64,000 bases of DNA from WLJO01 sp945889085 (lineage in GTDB: Bacteria; Actinomycetota; Acidimicrobiia; Acidimicrobiales; Ilumatobacteraceae): positions 1 to 64,000 of the forward strand of contig CAMDBM010000010.1 of NCBI GenBank assembly GCA_945889085.1, written 5' to 3'. Positions within the stretch are counted from its first letter, which is position 1. Each line of letters starts with the position of its first letter. Position numbers and translations under genes: made by a program. This document shows positions 1-8,320 of this stretch, piece after piece. The notes under the pieces were generated by a model. That model saw only the letters and a program-made list of their open reading frames with translations, did not search any database and was not told the DNA's origin.

Positions 1-482
1 GGGCCGCATCGCCATGGTGAACACCTCCACCGACGGGCGCGAGAGCGTGCTCGCCCTCATGGACCGCGGGGACCTGTTCGGCGAGATGGGAATGCTCGAC
101 GACCGCCCGCGCGCTCGAGCCGTCGACCCTCCTGCGACTCCCCTACGAACCCGTGGTGGACCTCCTCGAGTCGTGGCCCTCGCTGCTGTGGGGCGTGGTG
201 CGCCTGCTGGCCGGCCGCATCCGCAATATGGACGAGGCACTTGCAGACTCGGTGTTCCTCGACGTGACCGGTCGTACGGCCAAGCGCCTCCTCGAACTGA
301 GTAACGGCAACGACGAGTTCACGCTCCCGCTCACGCAGGAAGAACTTGCCGGCATGGTGGGGGCGTCGCGCGAACGGGTGAACAAGGCCATCTCGTCGTT
401 CATCCGGCTCGGGTGGCTCGAACAAACCGACCGCCGCTACAAGATCGTGCAGCGCGACCGTCTCGCGCTCCGCTCCCGCTGA
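1..482 (+). pseudogene. Crp/Fnr-family regulator, 5'-partial and frameshifted
   Basis: The gene enters from the left edge. Frame 2 encodes the end of a cyclic-nucleotide-binding-like domain (LMDRGDLFGEMGMLDDRPR) up to about position 110. The expected continuation (LEPSTLLRLPYEPVVDLLES) is only found in frame 3 from about 111 on. It then runs through the dimer helix and a Crp-type helix-turn-helix (LTQEELAGMVGASRERVNK, 333-389) to a TGA at 480-482. Family members usually have several more residues between DDRPR and ALEPS, so a small deletion that is not a multiple of three is the likely cause. It is either a true pseudogene or an assembly error in the GC repeat at 104-116. Ligand and targets cannot be read from the sequence. 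Confidence 0.75.
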
Positions 483-494
483 CCCCCTGAAACC

Positions 495-510
495 GCCCGC
501 GAATACGGGC
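495..510. terminator. small hairpin between convergent genes
   Basis: GCCCG (495-499) pairs with CGGGC (506-510) around a 6-base loop, between the convergent regulator and dienelactone hydrolase genes. It has no T-tract, so a terminator role is tentative. Confidence 0.25.
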
Positions 511-537
511 TGCTTCGGTACCGAGAACACACGGGCG

Positions 538-1194
538 TCAGTGCGTTTGCACCCAGGCCTGTGCGGTATCCCAGGCGATTGCGGCATCCGCAGCGCGGTA
601 CGAATCCCGGGTTGAGTCGTGCACAAAGCCGTGGGCTGCCTCGGGAAACCGAAGCGTGGACACCCCGAGTGCCTCAAGCGCAACCACGTCGTCGGCGGGC
701 GTGTACGGGTCCTGCTCGCCGATGACTGCCAGCACCCGCTCGGGGTGACCCGAGGCAATGAGGTCGAGCGGTTCGCGCTGGCCGGGCGAGCGCCACGACA
801 CCGGCATGCGGATCATCCCGTAGAACGCAACGATGCGGTCGAAGGTGCCGAGCGAGGCCGCCTTGAACGCGTACATCCCGCCCATACAGAACCCGATCAT
901 CACGACGCGGTCGCAACCGGTTTCTGCTGCCGCCTCCTCGAGATCATGCAGACGGTCGCGGTCGTCGGCAACCCGTAGCGCAGCAACCCGGGCATCGAGC
1001 TCGAGGGGCAGGTCCTGTCCGGGGAACGGCTCGGGTACGCACACCGACATGTCCCATTCCGCAGAAAGGCGCTCCGCTAGGTCGTCGAACAGCGGGCGGA
1101 TTCCCCAGATGTCGGGAGCGATCACCAGGCCGGTGCGGGCTGTGGCCCGGTGGACGGAAATGGCCGGCGACCCGGACGGGAGCGTGATGCGCAT
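538..1194 (-). CDS. dienelactone hydrolase family protein
   Basis: A 218-residue alpha/beta hydrolase. The nucleophile motif GFCMGG (about residues 101-106) has cysteine in place of serine, as in dienelactone hydrolases. An acid in EQDPYTPADD and the histidine in AAHGFVHD complete the triad. The family opens cyclic lactones in aromatic degradation, but many actinobacterial members have unknown ester or lactone substrates. It is last in a minus-strand run behind the LLM oxidoreductase and the ABC pair. It also has its own CACAAT box (1201-1206) exactly six bases before the ATG, so it may be transcribed separately as a leaderless mRNA. Family assignment is firm; substrate unknown. Confidence 0.85.
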   Translation of the reverse strand: MRITLPSGSPAISVHRATARTGLVIAPDIWGIRPLFDDLAERLSAEWDMSVCVPEPFPGQDLPLELDARVAALRVADDRDRLHDLEEAAAETGCDRVVMIGFCMGGMYAFKAASLGTFDRIVAFYGMIRMPVSWRSPGQREPLDLIASGHPERVLAVIGEQDPYTPADDVVALEALGVSTLRFPEAAHGFVHDSTRDSYRAADAAIAWDTAQAWVQTH

Positions 1195-1200
1195 GGCCCC

Positions 1201-1206
1201 ATTGTG
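1201..1206 (-). promoter_or_regulatory. -10-like box CACAAT, leaderless start of dienelactone hydrolase
   Basis: CACAAT on the minus strand lies six bases before the ATG at 1194, the same spacing seen at many other genes in this window. Confidence 0.45.
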
Positions 1207-1227
1207 CCGCGCCGGGCAACCCTGTTG

Positions 1228-1977
1228 TTACGCGTCGCGTCGCTCCACGAGCCACCAGCCGAGCACGACGAGCGCAAGGGTCCACGAGCCGAAGTACACG
1301 CCGGACACGATGCGGCTGAACTCGACCCCGGGCCCCATGGAGTCCTCGCCGAAACTGGCGAGCTGTTGCCCCGAGCGGAACGGGAGCCAGCGGATGAGGT
1401 CCTCGTTGACGGCCGAGAAGATGGCCCCGACGATGCTCTCGACGAGCAGGGGCCAGAGCAGGAACACCGGGATCGCCCCGGCGGGCTGGCGCATCACGCT
1501 GCCGAGCCCGAATCCGAACAGCGTGGTGAGTAGGCACAGGACAGCCAGGCCGATGAGGGCCGCTCCGTCGGCCTCGTAGGGCACGTTCCTCGACCGCATG
1601 ATGATCGACGACAGCACGAGGCACAGCATGGGCGTGACGATGCCGACCAGCAGGCCGAAGGTGCCGTACACGATGGTCTTGGCGGCGAGCACGCGGGAAC
1701 GCCGGGGCTGGGCGGCGAAGGTGACCCGGATGGTGTTGTGTCGATACTCCTGACCGATCCCCAGCACACCGAGGACACCGCAGAGGTACACGGCCACCAT
1801 CGAGGGGGCAATGACCGCTACGCCGAAGGAGTTGCGCGGATCGGTCATCGAGTTGTTCGCCACGAGCGCGAGCACGGCCGAGAGCACCAGCGGCAACCCG
1901 AGGGTGATTGCTATGAGGATGACGTTCGCCCGCACGGTGCGGAACTTGATCCACTCGGAACGGATCGCGCCGATCAC
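1228..1977 (-). CDS. ABC-2 type transporter permease
   Basis: A 249-residue membrane protein with about six hydrophobic segments, separated by short loops such as GQEYRHNTIRVTFAAQPRR, which is typical of ABC-2 permeases. The GTG start at 1977 overlaps the TGA of the ATPase gene (GTGA), showing translational coupling. A longer frame extends upstream to 2220 but lies wholly inside the ATPase gene and reads as low-complexity shadow sequence, so it was not used. With its ATPase it probably forms a (2+2) exporter for a drug, lipid or peptide. The substrate is unknown. Confidence 0.85.
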   Translation of the reverse strand: MIGAIRSEWIKFRTVRANVILIAITLGLPLVLSAVLALVANNSMTDPRNSFGVAVIAPSMVAVYLCGVLGVLGIGQEYRHNTIRVTFAAQPRRSRVLAAKTIVYGTFGLLVGIVTPMLCLVLSSIIMRSRNVPYEADGAALIGLAVLCLLTTLFGFGLGSVMRQPAGAIPVFLLWPLLVESIVGAIFSAVNEDLIRWLPFRSGQQLASFGEDSMGPGVEFSRIVSGVYFGSWTLALVVLGWWLVERRDA

Positions 1978-2882
1978 TTCGGTGCCCCCCGGTACTCGAC
2001 GGTCTGGTTGGTGACCTCGAGGTACGCGTCCTCCAGCGAGCCGGTCTGGTCCGCCAGTTGGTGGAGCACGATGCCGTTCGATGCGGCGACCGTTCCGATG
2101 TCGGTTGCCGACGCGCCATACACGTGCGCCGTGAGCGGGTCCTCGAACTGCAGCGTGGCACCCATCGCCTGTAGGTGCTGGCTGAGTGCCGCCATGCTCG
2201 GGCTCTTCACCCGGACCCACGAGTGGCCGAACTGCCGGACGAACTCGTCCACCGTGGTGGACGAGATGAGGCTCCCCTTGCCGATAACGATGAGGCGATC
2301 CGCCATGAGCGCCACCTCGGAGAGCAGATGGCTGCTGACAAGAACGGTCCGCCCCTGCGACGCGAGGTGCTTGAGGAACTCGCGGATCCAGCGCACCCCT
2401 TCGGGATCGAGGCCGTTCGCCGGTTCGTCGAGCAACAGCGTGCGCGGGTCGCCGAGCATCGCGGCGGCGATGCCGAGGCGCTGCTTCATGCCGAGTGAGA
2501 AGCCGCCGGTGCGCTTTTCTGCCACCTCGGTGAGGCCCACCATTGCGAGCACCTCGGAGACCCGCCCCGGGGACAGGCCGTTCGACGCTGCCACGGCGTG
2601 CAGGTGTGCACGGGCCTTGCGGGTGGGGTGCAGGTAGGCGGCGTCGAGCAGCGCCCCGACCTCGCGCAACGGTTGCGCGTACGAGGTGTAGGGCTTGCCG
2701 TCGAAGGTTGCCACACCGGCATTCGGTCGATCGAGGCCGAGCAGCAGGCGCATCGTGGTGCTCTTGCCCGAGCCGTTCGGCCCGAGGAACCCCGTCACCA
2801 CGCCCGGCTGCACGTCGAACGACAGGTTGTCCACCGCGACGCGGGCGCCGTACTTCTTCGTCAGTCCTCGCGCTTCGATCAC
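1974..2882 (-). CDS. ABC transporter ATP-binding protein (drug-export type)
   Basis: A 302-residue ATPase with Walker A GPNGSGKST (about residues 35-43), a signature-like FSLGMKQRLG, and Walker B LLLDEPANGLDP followed by an H-loop in VSSHLL. The C-terminal 80 residues match the extension found in CcmA/DrrA-like exporters. The start is GTG at 2882, nine bases after the LLM gene stop, and its end overlaps the permease start by four bases. It energises the ABC-2 permease encoded next. Confidence 0.9.
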   Translation of the reverse strand: MIEARGLTKKYGARVAVDNLSFDVQPGVVTGFLGPNGSGKSTTMRLLLGLDRPNAGVATFDGKPYTSYAQPLREVGALLDAAYLHPTRKARAHLHAVAASNGLSPGRVSEVLAMVGLTEVAEKRTGGFSLGMKQRLGIAAAMLGDPRTLLLDEPANGLDPEGVRWIREFLKHLASQGRTVLVSSHLLSEVALMADRLIVIGKGSLISSTTVDEFVRQFGHSWVRVKSPSMAALSQHLQAMGATLQFEDPLTAHVYGASATDIGTVAASNGIVLHQLADQTGSLEDAYLEVTNQTVEYRGAPK

Positions 2883-2891
2883 GTGAGCACC

Positions 2892-3893
2892 CTACGCCGT
2901 GGCGAACACGTCGATCATCAGGCGTACGTCACCCTCCATCGGGTACAGGATCGGGCACGTGCACCCCGTTGCCGTGTACTCGGCCACCTTGGCCTGCACC
3001 TCGTCGGGGGTTCCGGATGCCGTGATCATCTGAACCACCTCGTCGGGAACCAGCTTCGACGCCGCTACCACCTCGTCGTGCGTTGCGGGCCACGTGAGCA
3101 CCTTGCCGATCTCGTCGAGGAGATCCTGGTTGACACCACTGGCCTTCATGATGTGCGGCTGCTGGCCGAGGTACTGCGTGACGAGCAGACGCGCGCCGTC
3201 GAGGGCCTTCTTGCGGTCACGGTCCACCGAGCACACGATGAGCTGCGGGCGGTCGATGTCGGCGAGCGTGCGGCCCGACTTTGCGGCGCCCCGCTCGAGG
3301 GCAGCGACGGCATCCACGTTGTAGGTGGGTGACACGAGGTAGTTGAGCACTGCACCATCCGCAATCTCGCCCGTGAGTTCCATCATCTGCATGCCGGTGG
3401 CGCCGATGTAGATCGGGATGTTCTTCGGGCGGCGCTCCTGGTACACGTAGTCCAGTTCCACGCCGTCGAGGTGCACGTACTCGCCGTGGAAGGTGACCTC
3501 CTCGTTGTTCAGGAGTGCACGGACTGTCGTGACCACTTCGCGCATCACCCGCAGTGGGCGGTCACGCTTGATGCCAACCTTGGCGGCGAGCGGGTCCCAC
3601 CAGGCGCCGAGGCCGCAGATGACGCGCCCGGGCGCGAGGTCGTCGAGTGTGGAGAAGGTGGACGCAAGACGCGCGGGGTTGCGGGTCCAGACATCCATCA
3701 CCCCGGAGCCGATCTTGATGGTGTCGGTAACGGCCCCGAACGCAGCCATCGGCACGATGGCATCCCGGACGAGACGGCTGTCTGCCTGCCAGACGGCGCT
3801 GAAGCCCTTCTTTTCTGCATACTTGACGATGTCCATTCCCTCACGAATGGGATGGGCGTCCTGGAGATACAGCGCTACGGGGGTCCGGGTCAT
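2892..3893 (-). CDS. LLM-class flavin/F420-dependent oxidoreductase
   Basis: A 333-residue TIM-barrel protein of the luciferase-like monooxygenase superfamily. It looks closest to the F420-dependent Mer-like branch (5,10-methylene-tetrahydromethanopterin reductase-like), with IKIGSGVMDVWTRNPA and GRVICGLGAWWDPLA. In actinobacteria such proteins usually use F420 for redox steps in lipid or xenobiotic metabolism; the substrate cannot be told. It is first in a minus-strand operon with the ABC exporter and lies 39 bases from the divergent helicase gene. The ATG is preceded at exactly six bases by CAAACT (3900-3905). Family firm, reaction uncertain. Confidence 0.85.
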   Translation of the reverse strand: MTRTPVALYLQDAHPIREGMDIVKYAEKKGFSAVWQADSRLVRDAIVPMAAFGAVTDTIKIGSGVMDVWTRNPARLASTFSTLDDLAPGRVICGLGAWWDPLAAKVGIKRDRPLRVMREVVTTVRALLNNEEVTFHGEYVHLDGVELDYVYQERRPKNIPIYIGATGMQMMELTGEIADGAVLNYLVSPTYNVDAVAALERGAAKSGRTLADIDRPQLIVCSVDRDRKKALDGARLLVTQYLGQQPHIMKASGVNQDLLDEIGKVLTWPATHDEVVAASKLVPDEVVQMITASGTPDEVQAKVAEYTATGCTCPILYPMEGDVRLMIDVFATA

Positions 3894-3896
3894 CTT

Positions 3897-3905
3897 TACA
3901 GTTTG
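3897..3905. promoter_or_regulatory. overlapping divergent -10-like boxes (LLM gene and hrpB)
   Basis: On the minus strand CAAACT (3900-3905) is six bases from the LLM ATG. On the plus strand TACAGT (3897-3902) could serve hrpB with a leader of about 24 bases. The two boxes overlap, so the two promoters probably compete. Confidence 0.4.
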
Positions 3906-3932
3906 TCAAAGGCACCCCGACAAAACAACGAC

Positions 3933-6398
3933 ATGATCCGATCCGGCCTCCCCATTGATGGCATCCTGCCCGACCTCGAGGCAGCCCTGCGCGACTCCGG
4001 TGCAGCGGTCCTCACCGCTCCCCCGGGCTCCGGCAAGACCACCATCGTGCCGCTTGCCCTCCTGGAGTCCGAGTGGCTGCTCGGCCGGATCCTCGTGCTG
4101 GAACCACGTCGCCTCGCCACCCGAGCGGCTGCAAGGCGGATGGCGGACCTGCTCGGCGAGGACGTCGGCATGACCGTCGGCTTCACCACACGGGACGAGC
4201 GGCGCGTGTCGCCGGCAACCCGGATTGAGGTGGTCACCGAGGGCGTGCTCACCCGGAGGCTGCAGAACGATCCGTCGATCGAGGGCACTGCGCTCATCGT
4301 CTTCGACGAGGTTCACGAGCGCAACCTGCAGACCGACCTCGGTCTCGCGCTCACGCTCGACGTGCGCGGCTCGTTGCGGCCGGACCTGCGCATCCTCGCC
4401 ATGTCCGCCACGGTGCAGGCCGACCGCTTCGCGGAACTGCTCGGCACACCTGGTTCGCCGTGCCCTCGCCTCGATGCGTCAGGCCAGCCCTACCCCGTCG
4501 ACATCCAGTATCTGCCGATGACGAAGTCCCAGCGCCTCGAGGAGGCCGTGGCGAACGCCGTCATGCGGGCGAAGCGGGCCCATGATGGCGACCTGCTCGT
4601 GTTCCTGCCGGGGGCCGGCGAGATCAATCGGGTGGCCGAGTTGCTCGGTGGTGCCCTGCGCGACGAACCGGTCGATGTTCGCCCCCTCTACGGCATGCTG
4701 CCCGCAGCCGAGCAGGATGCGGCGCTCTACCCGTCACCGAGCGGCCGGCGACGCGTGGTGCTCGCCACCGATATCGCCGAGAGCTCGCTCACGGTTGAGG
4801 GTGTCCGCGTCGTGATCGACGCAGGTCTGGCCCGCGTCCCGCGCTACGACGTGGGTACCGGCATGACGAGGCTGCGAACCGTGGCCGCGAGTCGGTCCTC
4901 GGCGGACCAGCGATCCGGTCGCGCCGGGCGCCAGTGGCCGGGTGTGGCGTACCGGCTGTGGTCCAAGCTCGAGCAGGGCACCCGTCGCGCATACCTCGAG
5001 CCGGAGATCACCCAGGTGGACCTCTGCGGGCTGGCTCTGGAACTCGCCGCCTGGGGAACCGCCGACCCGTCGGGGCTGCAGTGGCTGGACACCCCACCGC
5101 TCCGTGCGTACAACGAGGGGCGCTCGCTGCTCACGATGCTCGGCGCGCTGGATGCGGATGGTCGCCTCACGGATCTCGGTCGCCGCATCAACTCGCTCCC
5201 GCTGCACCCGCGTCTCGCCCGCATGGTGATCGAGGCCGGCACACCCACCGCTGCTGCGATCGGTGCGCTGCTCGAGGACCGGGATGTGCTGCGCGGGCGG
5301 CCCGACGAGGTGCCCACCGATCTCGGTCTGCGCCTCGAACTGCTCGACAACCCGTCGCGCCGTCACCCGGCCGCAGACGGGCGTGCGCTCGGCGGGGCAC
5401 GCCAGCGCTGGCGCGACATCGCCCGCCGTGCCGGGATCTCCCTCGAGCGCGGCATCGACGCGTCCGAGGCCGGCCGCGACCTCGCGCTTGCGTACCCGGA
5501 CCGTCTCGCGGTGCGTCGCGGTACACCGGGCAACTTTCAGCTGCGCTCGGGCACCGCGGCAACCGTGCCCAAGGGCGACCCCCTCGCCGAGGAACGTTTC
5601 TGCATCGTCGCGGACCTCGATGGCGATCGGCAACGCGCCAGGGTGCGGATCGCCGCCGCGCTGTCCGTCGAGGACGTCATCGAGCGCTTCGCCCACGACA
5701 TCGAGCACCGCGAGTCCCTCGCCTGGGACCGTGGCCGCAACGAACTCGTTCTTCGCGAGGAGGAGCGCCTCGGGGGCCTCGTGCTCGCGGAGCGCAGCAG
5801 TCGACCGAACGCCGGGCCCGACACCGTCGCTGCCCTGGTGGAGCGCGTGCGGCAGGACCGCCTGCAGACCCTCAACTGGACAGATGCGACACAGGCCCTG
5901 CGGGCACGCGTCACATTCCTGCACCGCACCCGTGGCGAACCGTGGCCCGACTGGACCGACGCTGTGTTGCTCAGCATGCTGGAGGACTGGCTCGCGCCTG
6001 CCCTGCACGGGATCACGAGTTGGGCAGGGGTGCGTTCGCTCAACCTCACTACCGTGCTGCGCGCCACGCTGGACCCGAGCGTTGGGTACCGCCTCGACGA
6101 GCTTGCACCCCCGGCCATCACGCTGGCCAGCGGCCGCTCCGTCACCGTCAACTACACCGACGACGGGCCGATGATCTCGGCGCGGCCGCAGAATCTCTAT
6201 GGCATCAAGGTTCACCCCACGGTGGCCGACCAACCCGTAATCGTCGAACTGCTGTCGCCGGCCGATCGCCCGATCCAGATCACGCGTGACCTGCCTGGCT
6301 TCTGGTCCGGCTCGTGGAGCGAGGTGCGCAAGGACATGGCCGGGCGGTACCCGAAACATCCGTGGCCCGCCGACCCGGCAAACGCAGACCCGAAGTAG
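3933..6398 (+). CDS. hrpB: ATP-dependent RNA helicase HrpB
   Basis: An 821-residue DEAH-box helicase, the usual length for HrpB. Walker A PPGSGKTT is near residue 30 and the DEVH box sits in VFDEVHERNLQTD near residue 125. SATVQADRF is motif III, and QRSGRAGRQWPG is motif VI near residue 330. The C-terminal half is the HrpB-specific region ending in a conserved PKHPWP-type tail. The frame is open back to 3471, but that stretch runs antisense inside the LLM gene, so the ATG at 3933 was chosen because homology begins there. HrpB helicases are widespread but their RNA targets remain poorly defined. The glycosyltransferase gene follows after four bases. Confidence 0.93.
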   Translation: MIRSGLPIDGILPDLEAALRDSGAAVLTAPPGSGKTTIVPLALLESEWLLGRILVLEPRRLATRAAARRMADLLGEDVGMTVGFTTRDERRVSPATRIEVVTEGVLTRRLQNDPSIEGTALIVFDEVHERNLQTDLGLALTLDVRGSLRPDLRILAMSATVQADRFAELLGTPGSPCPRLDASGQPYPVDIQYLPMTKSQRLEEAVANAVMRAKRAHDGDLLVFLPGAGEINRVAELLGGALRDEPVDVRPLYGMLPAAEQDAALYPSPSGRRRVVLATDIAESSLTVEGVRVVIDAGLARVPRYDVGTGMTRLRTVAASRSSADQRSGRAGRQWPGVAYRLWSKLEQGTRRAYLEPEITQVDLCGLALELAAWGTADPSGLQWLDTPPLRAYNEGRSLLTMLGALDADGRLTDLGRRINSLPLHPRLARMVIEAGTPTAAAIGALLEDRDVLRGRPDEVPTDLGLRLELLDNPSRRHPAADGRALGGARQRWRDIARRAGISLERGIDASEAGRDLALAYPDRLAVRRGTPGNFQLRSGTAATVPKGDPLAEERFCIVADLDGDRQRARVRIAAALSVEDVIERFAHDIEHRESLAWDRGRNELVLREEERLGGLVLAERSSRPNAGPDTVAALVERVRQDRLQTLNWTDATQALRARVTFLHRTRGEPWPDWTDAVLLSMLEDWLAPALHGITSWAGVRSLNLTTVLRATLDPSVGYRLDELAPPAITLASGRSVTVNYTDDGPMISARPQNLYGIKVHPTVADQPVIVELLSPADRPIQITRDLPGFWSGSWSEVRKDMAGRYPKHPWPADPANADPK

Positions 6399-6402
6399 CG
6401 AC

Positions 6403-7254
6403 ATGGACATCTCCGTGGTCATCCCCGTGCTGAACATGGCCGACACCATCGAGGAACAGCTACAGGCCCTCGCAGCACAGGACTTCACGGGTGATTTCGA
6501 GATCCTCGTCGTTGACAACGGGAGTACCGACGGCACCGTCGACCTCGTCCGGTCACGCGCAGTGAAGGACCCGCGCGTCCGTCTCGTGGACGGCTCCCAC
6601 CTCCCGCGCAGCGGAGGCGCAGCACGGAACCTCGGGGTTGCATCGGCCTACGCCGGCCTCATCGCGTTCTGCGACGCCGACGACGTCGTGCAGCCGGGTT
6701 GGCTCGCCGCGATCCACGACGCCCTACTCGTTGCCCCCGTTGTCACGACCACCCTCGAGAACTGGTCACTCAACCCACACCTTCTGCACCTCACGCACCC
6801 CCAGTTCCTCGGCGAACACCTGGTGTGCGGCGTTCCTGGTATCCCCGGCGGCGCGTTCGGGATCCGACGGGACGTGTATGTCACCGTCGGGGGCTTCGAC
6901 CCAAACTTCAGCGCGGCAGAGGACTCCGAACTCGGCGTCCGACTGGCCGTCAATGGCTACCGAATCGTGCACCTTCCCCATGCGCTGGTGTCCGTCCGGC
7001 TCAGGTCCACACCGGTCGCCGCATTTCGTCGGGGGCGCCTCCTGCGGGGTTCCGTCACCCGTATCCGCGAACGTCACGGGCTTCCCCAGCCCGGGCCGTT
7101 GCTCGTCACCAAGCGCGCTTTGTGGTGCTTGCGTTACCTGCTCGTCACCGCACCGTGCTGCATCAGTTCGCGAGGACGCTGCACCTGGATGAATCGGGCT
7201 GGCGAGGCACGGGCTGATCTGGACGAGATCGTGCGGCGTCTCCGCTCACGCTGA
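6403..7254 (+). CDS. family 2 glycosyltransferase
   Basis: A 283-residue GT-A glycosyltransferase. The N-terminus ISVVIPVLNMADTIEEQL and DNGSTDGT are the nucleotide-sugar-binding start of the GT2 fold. FCDADD (about residues 86-91) supplies the DxD metal site, and EDSELGVRL is the ED-type acceptor/base motif. The C-terminus has one weakly hydrophobic stretch (LRYLLVTAPC) and no clear membrane anchor. The ATG at 6403 lies four bases after the hrpB stop, suggesting co-transcription. Acceptor and sugar are unknown; no other surface-polysaccharide genes are nearby. Confidence 0.88.
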   Translation: MDISVVIPVLNMADTIEEQLQALAAQDFTGDFEILVVDNGSTDGTVDLVRSRAVKDPRVRLVDGSHLPRSGGAARNLGVASAYAGLIAFCDADDVVQPGWLAAIHDALLVAPVVTTTLENWSLNPHLLHLTHPQFLGEHLVCGVPGIPGGAFGIRRDVYVTVGGFDPNFSAAEDSELGVRLAVNGYRIVHLPHALVSVRLRSTPVAAFRRGRLLRGSVTRIRERHGLPQPGPLLVTKRALWCLRYLLVTAPCCISSRGRCTWMNRAGEARADLDEIVRRLRSR

Positions 7255-7276
7255 TGGGCGGCGAGCACCCACTGCG

Positions 7277-7296
7277 CGCCTTTCCTAGAGAAGGCG
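7277..7296. terminator. hairpin between convergent genes
   Basis: CGCCTT (7277-7282) pairs with AAGGCG (7291-7296) around an 8-base loop that contains the stop codon of the SsnA-like gene. It is a possible bidirectional terminator. Confidence 0.3.
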
Positions 7297-8313
7297 GAAG
7301 AGGCGGACTGCCTGCTCTGCGGCCTTCGCGCGGACCTCGTCGATGTCCACGCGTGTCGGCCTTCCTTCGCGCAGCAGCACCTCACCATCAGCACCCACGA
7401 CGTCGAGCACGCGCATCCCCGGTGTGAACGCCACGTGCCACGCCGAGTCCGCGTGGTTGTAGTTCCAGTTGACACGGTCGCCCCGCGCCTCGGGCACGAG
7501 CGCGTAGCCGTTCTCGAGCCACGACCACGCGGTGTCCGGCGAGGCGAGCACGTCGTCTGCACGGTGGGCCACGTACGCGAGGCGCATCTCCTCGAGCATG
7601 TCTGCGCCGATGCCATCGGTGCCGAGCACCACGCGCTGGCCCGGGAACCGCCGTGCCGGTGCTGCGTACCCCACGGCGTTGTTCATGTTGCTGCGCGGGT
7701 TGTGGGCAATGGTTCCGCGCAGTTCACGGTCAAGGTTCACGCAGTGCACGATGAGCCAGTTGTCGGCGGCAAGCGACTCGAGCCGCGCTCCGGCGCTCAC
7801 GTCGACCGGGCCCTCGGCGACGTGGATGTGCACGCCAACACCGAGATCCTGTGCCAGACCGGCGGCGGCGCGCAGTGTGCTGTCGGTGCAGGTGAACGCC
7901 GCGTGCACGCCGACCATTCCACGGCCGCCAGCACGCACGAAACGTTCGTTCTCCGCGAGCCCGCGACGAGCGCCGTCCGCACCGTGGCGATCGGTGACGC
8001 CGTACGCGCACACTGCCTTCACGCCCACCTCGGCACACGCATCGGCGATGACTGAGAGCGACCCCTCGATGGCGTTCGGCGACTCGTGATGGTCCACGAT
8101 GGCCGTGGTTCCGCACATGAGCGCCTCTGCCGCACCGAGCAGTGCGGACCAACGGAGCATCTCGAGGTCCAGTGCCGTGTCGAGACGCCACCAGACCTGG
8201 TCGAGTATCTCCTGGAAGTTTGTGGGCTGCTTCGGCGGGGCGGGCATGCCGCGGGCGAGCGCCGAGTAGAGATGATGGTGGCTGCAGACCAGACCCGGTG
8301 TGACGGCACTCAT
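7285..8313 (-). CDS. ssnA: SsnA-like amidohydrolase, shortened N-terminus
   Basis: A 342-residue member of the metal-dependent amidohydrolase superfamily, most like SsnA, the aminohydrolase linked to selenium-dependent molybdenum hydroxylases. Seen: PGLVCSHHHLYSALARGM with the first metal histidines, FQEILDQVWWRLD, TTAIVDHHESPNAIEGS, VGVHIHVAEG, IVHCVNLD, and LGTDGIGADM with the metal aspartate. SsnA proteins usually have about 440 residues and a beta-sandwich segment of about 60 residues before PGL. Here the ATG at 8313 sits almost directly before it, and the upstream frame overlaps the xanthine dehydrogenase gene without similarity. It starts seven bases after that gene's stop, so the two are co-transcribed. 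Probably a deaminase or ring-opening hydrolase acting on a purine-like product; activity is unproven. Confidence 0.8.
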   Translation of the reverse strand: MSAVTPGLVCSHHHLYSALARGMPAPPKQPTNFQEILDQVWWRLDTALDLEMLRWSALLGAAEALMCGTTAIVDHHESPNAIEGSLSVIADACAEVGVKAVCAYGVTDRHGADGARRGLAENERFVRAGGRGMVGVHAAFTCTDSTLRAAAGLAQDLGVGVHIHVAEGPVDVSAGARLESLAADNWLIVHCVNLDRELRGTIAHNPRSNMNNAVGYAAPARRFPGQRVVLGTDGIGADMLEEMRLAYVAHRADDVLASPDTAWSWLENGYALVPEARGDRVNWNYNHADSAWHVAFTPGMRVLDVVGADGEVLLREGRPTRVDIDEVRAKAAEQAVRLFRLL

Positions 8314-8320
8314 CGACTGC

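Noticed and set aside
4734..6536. 600-codon open frame antisense to hrpB
   Set aside because: It is a GC-rich shadow with no recognisable domains; the sense strand encodes a full helicase.
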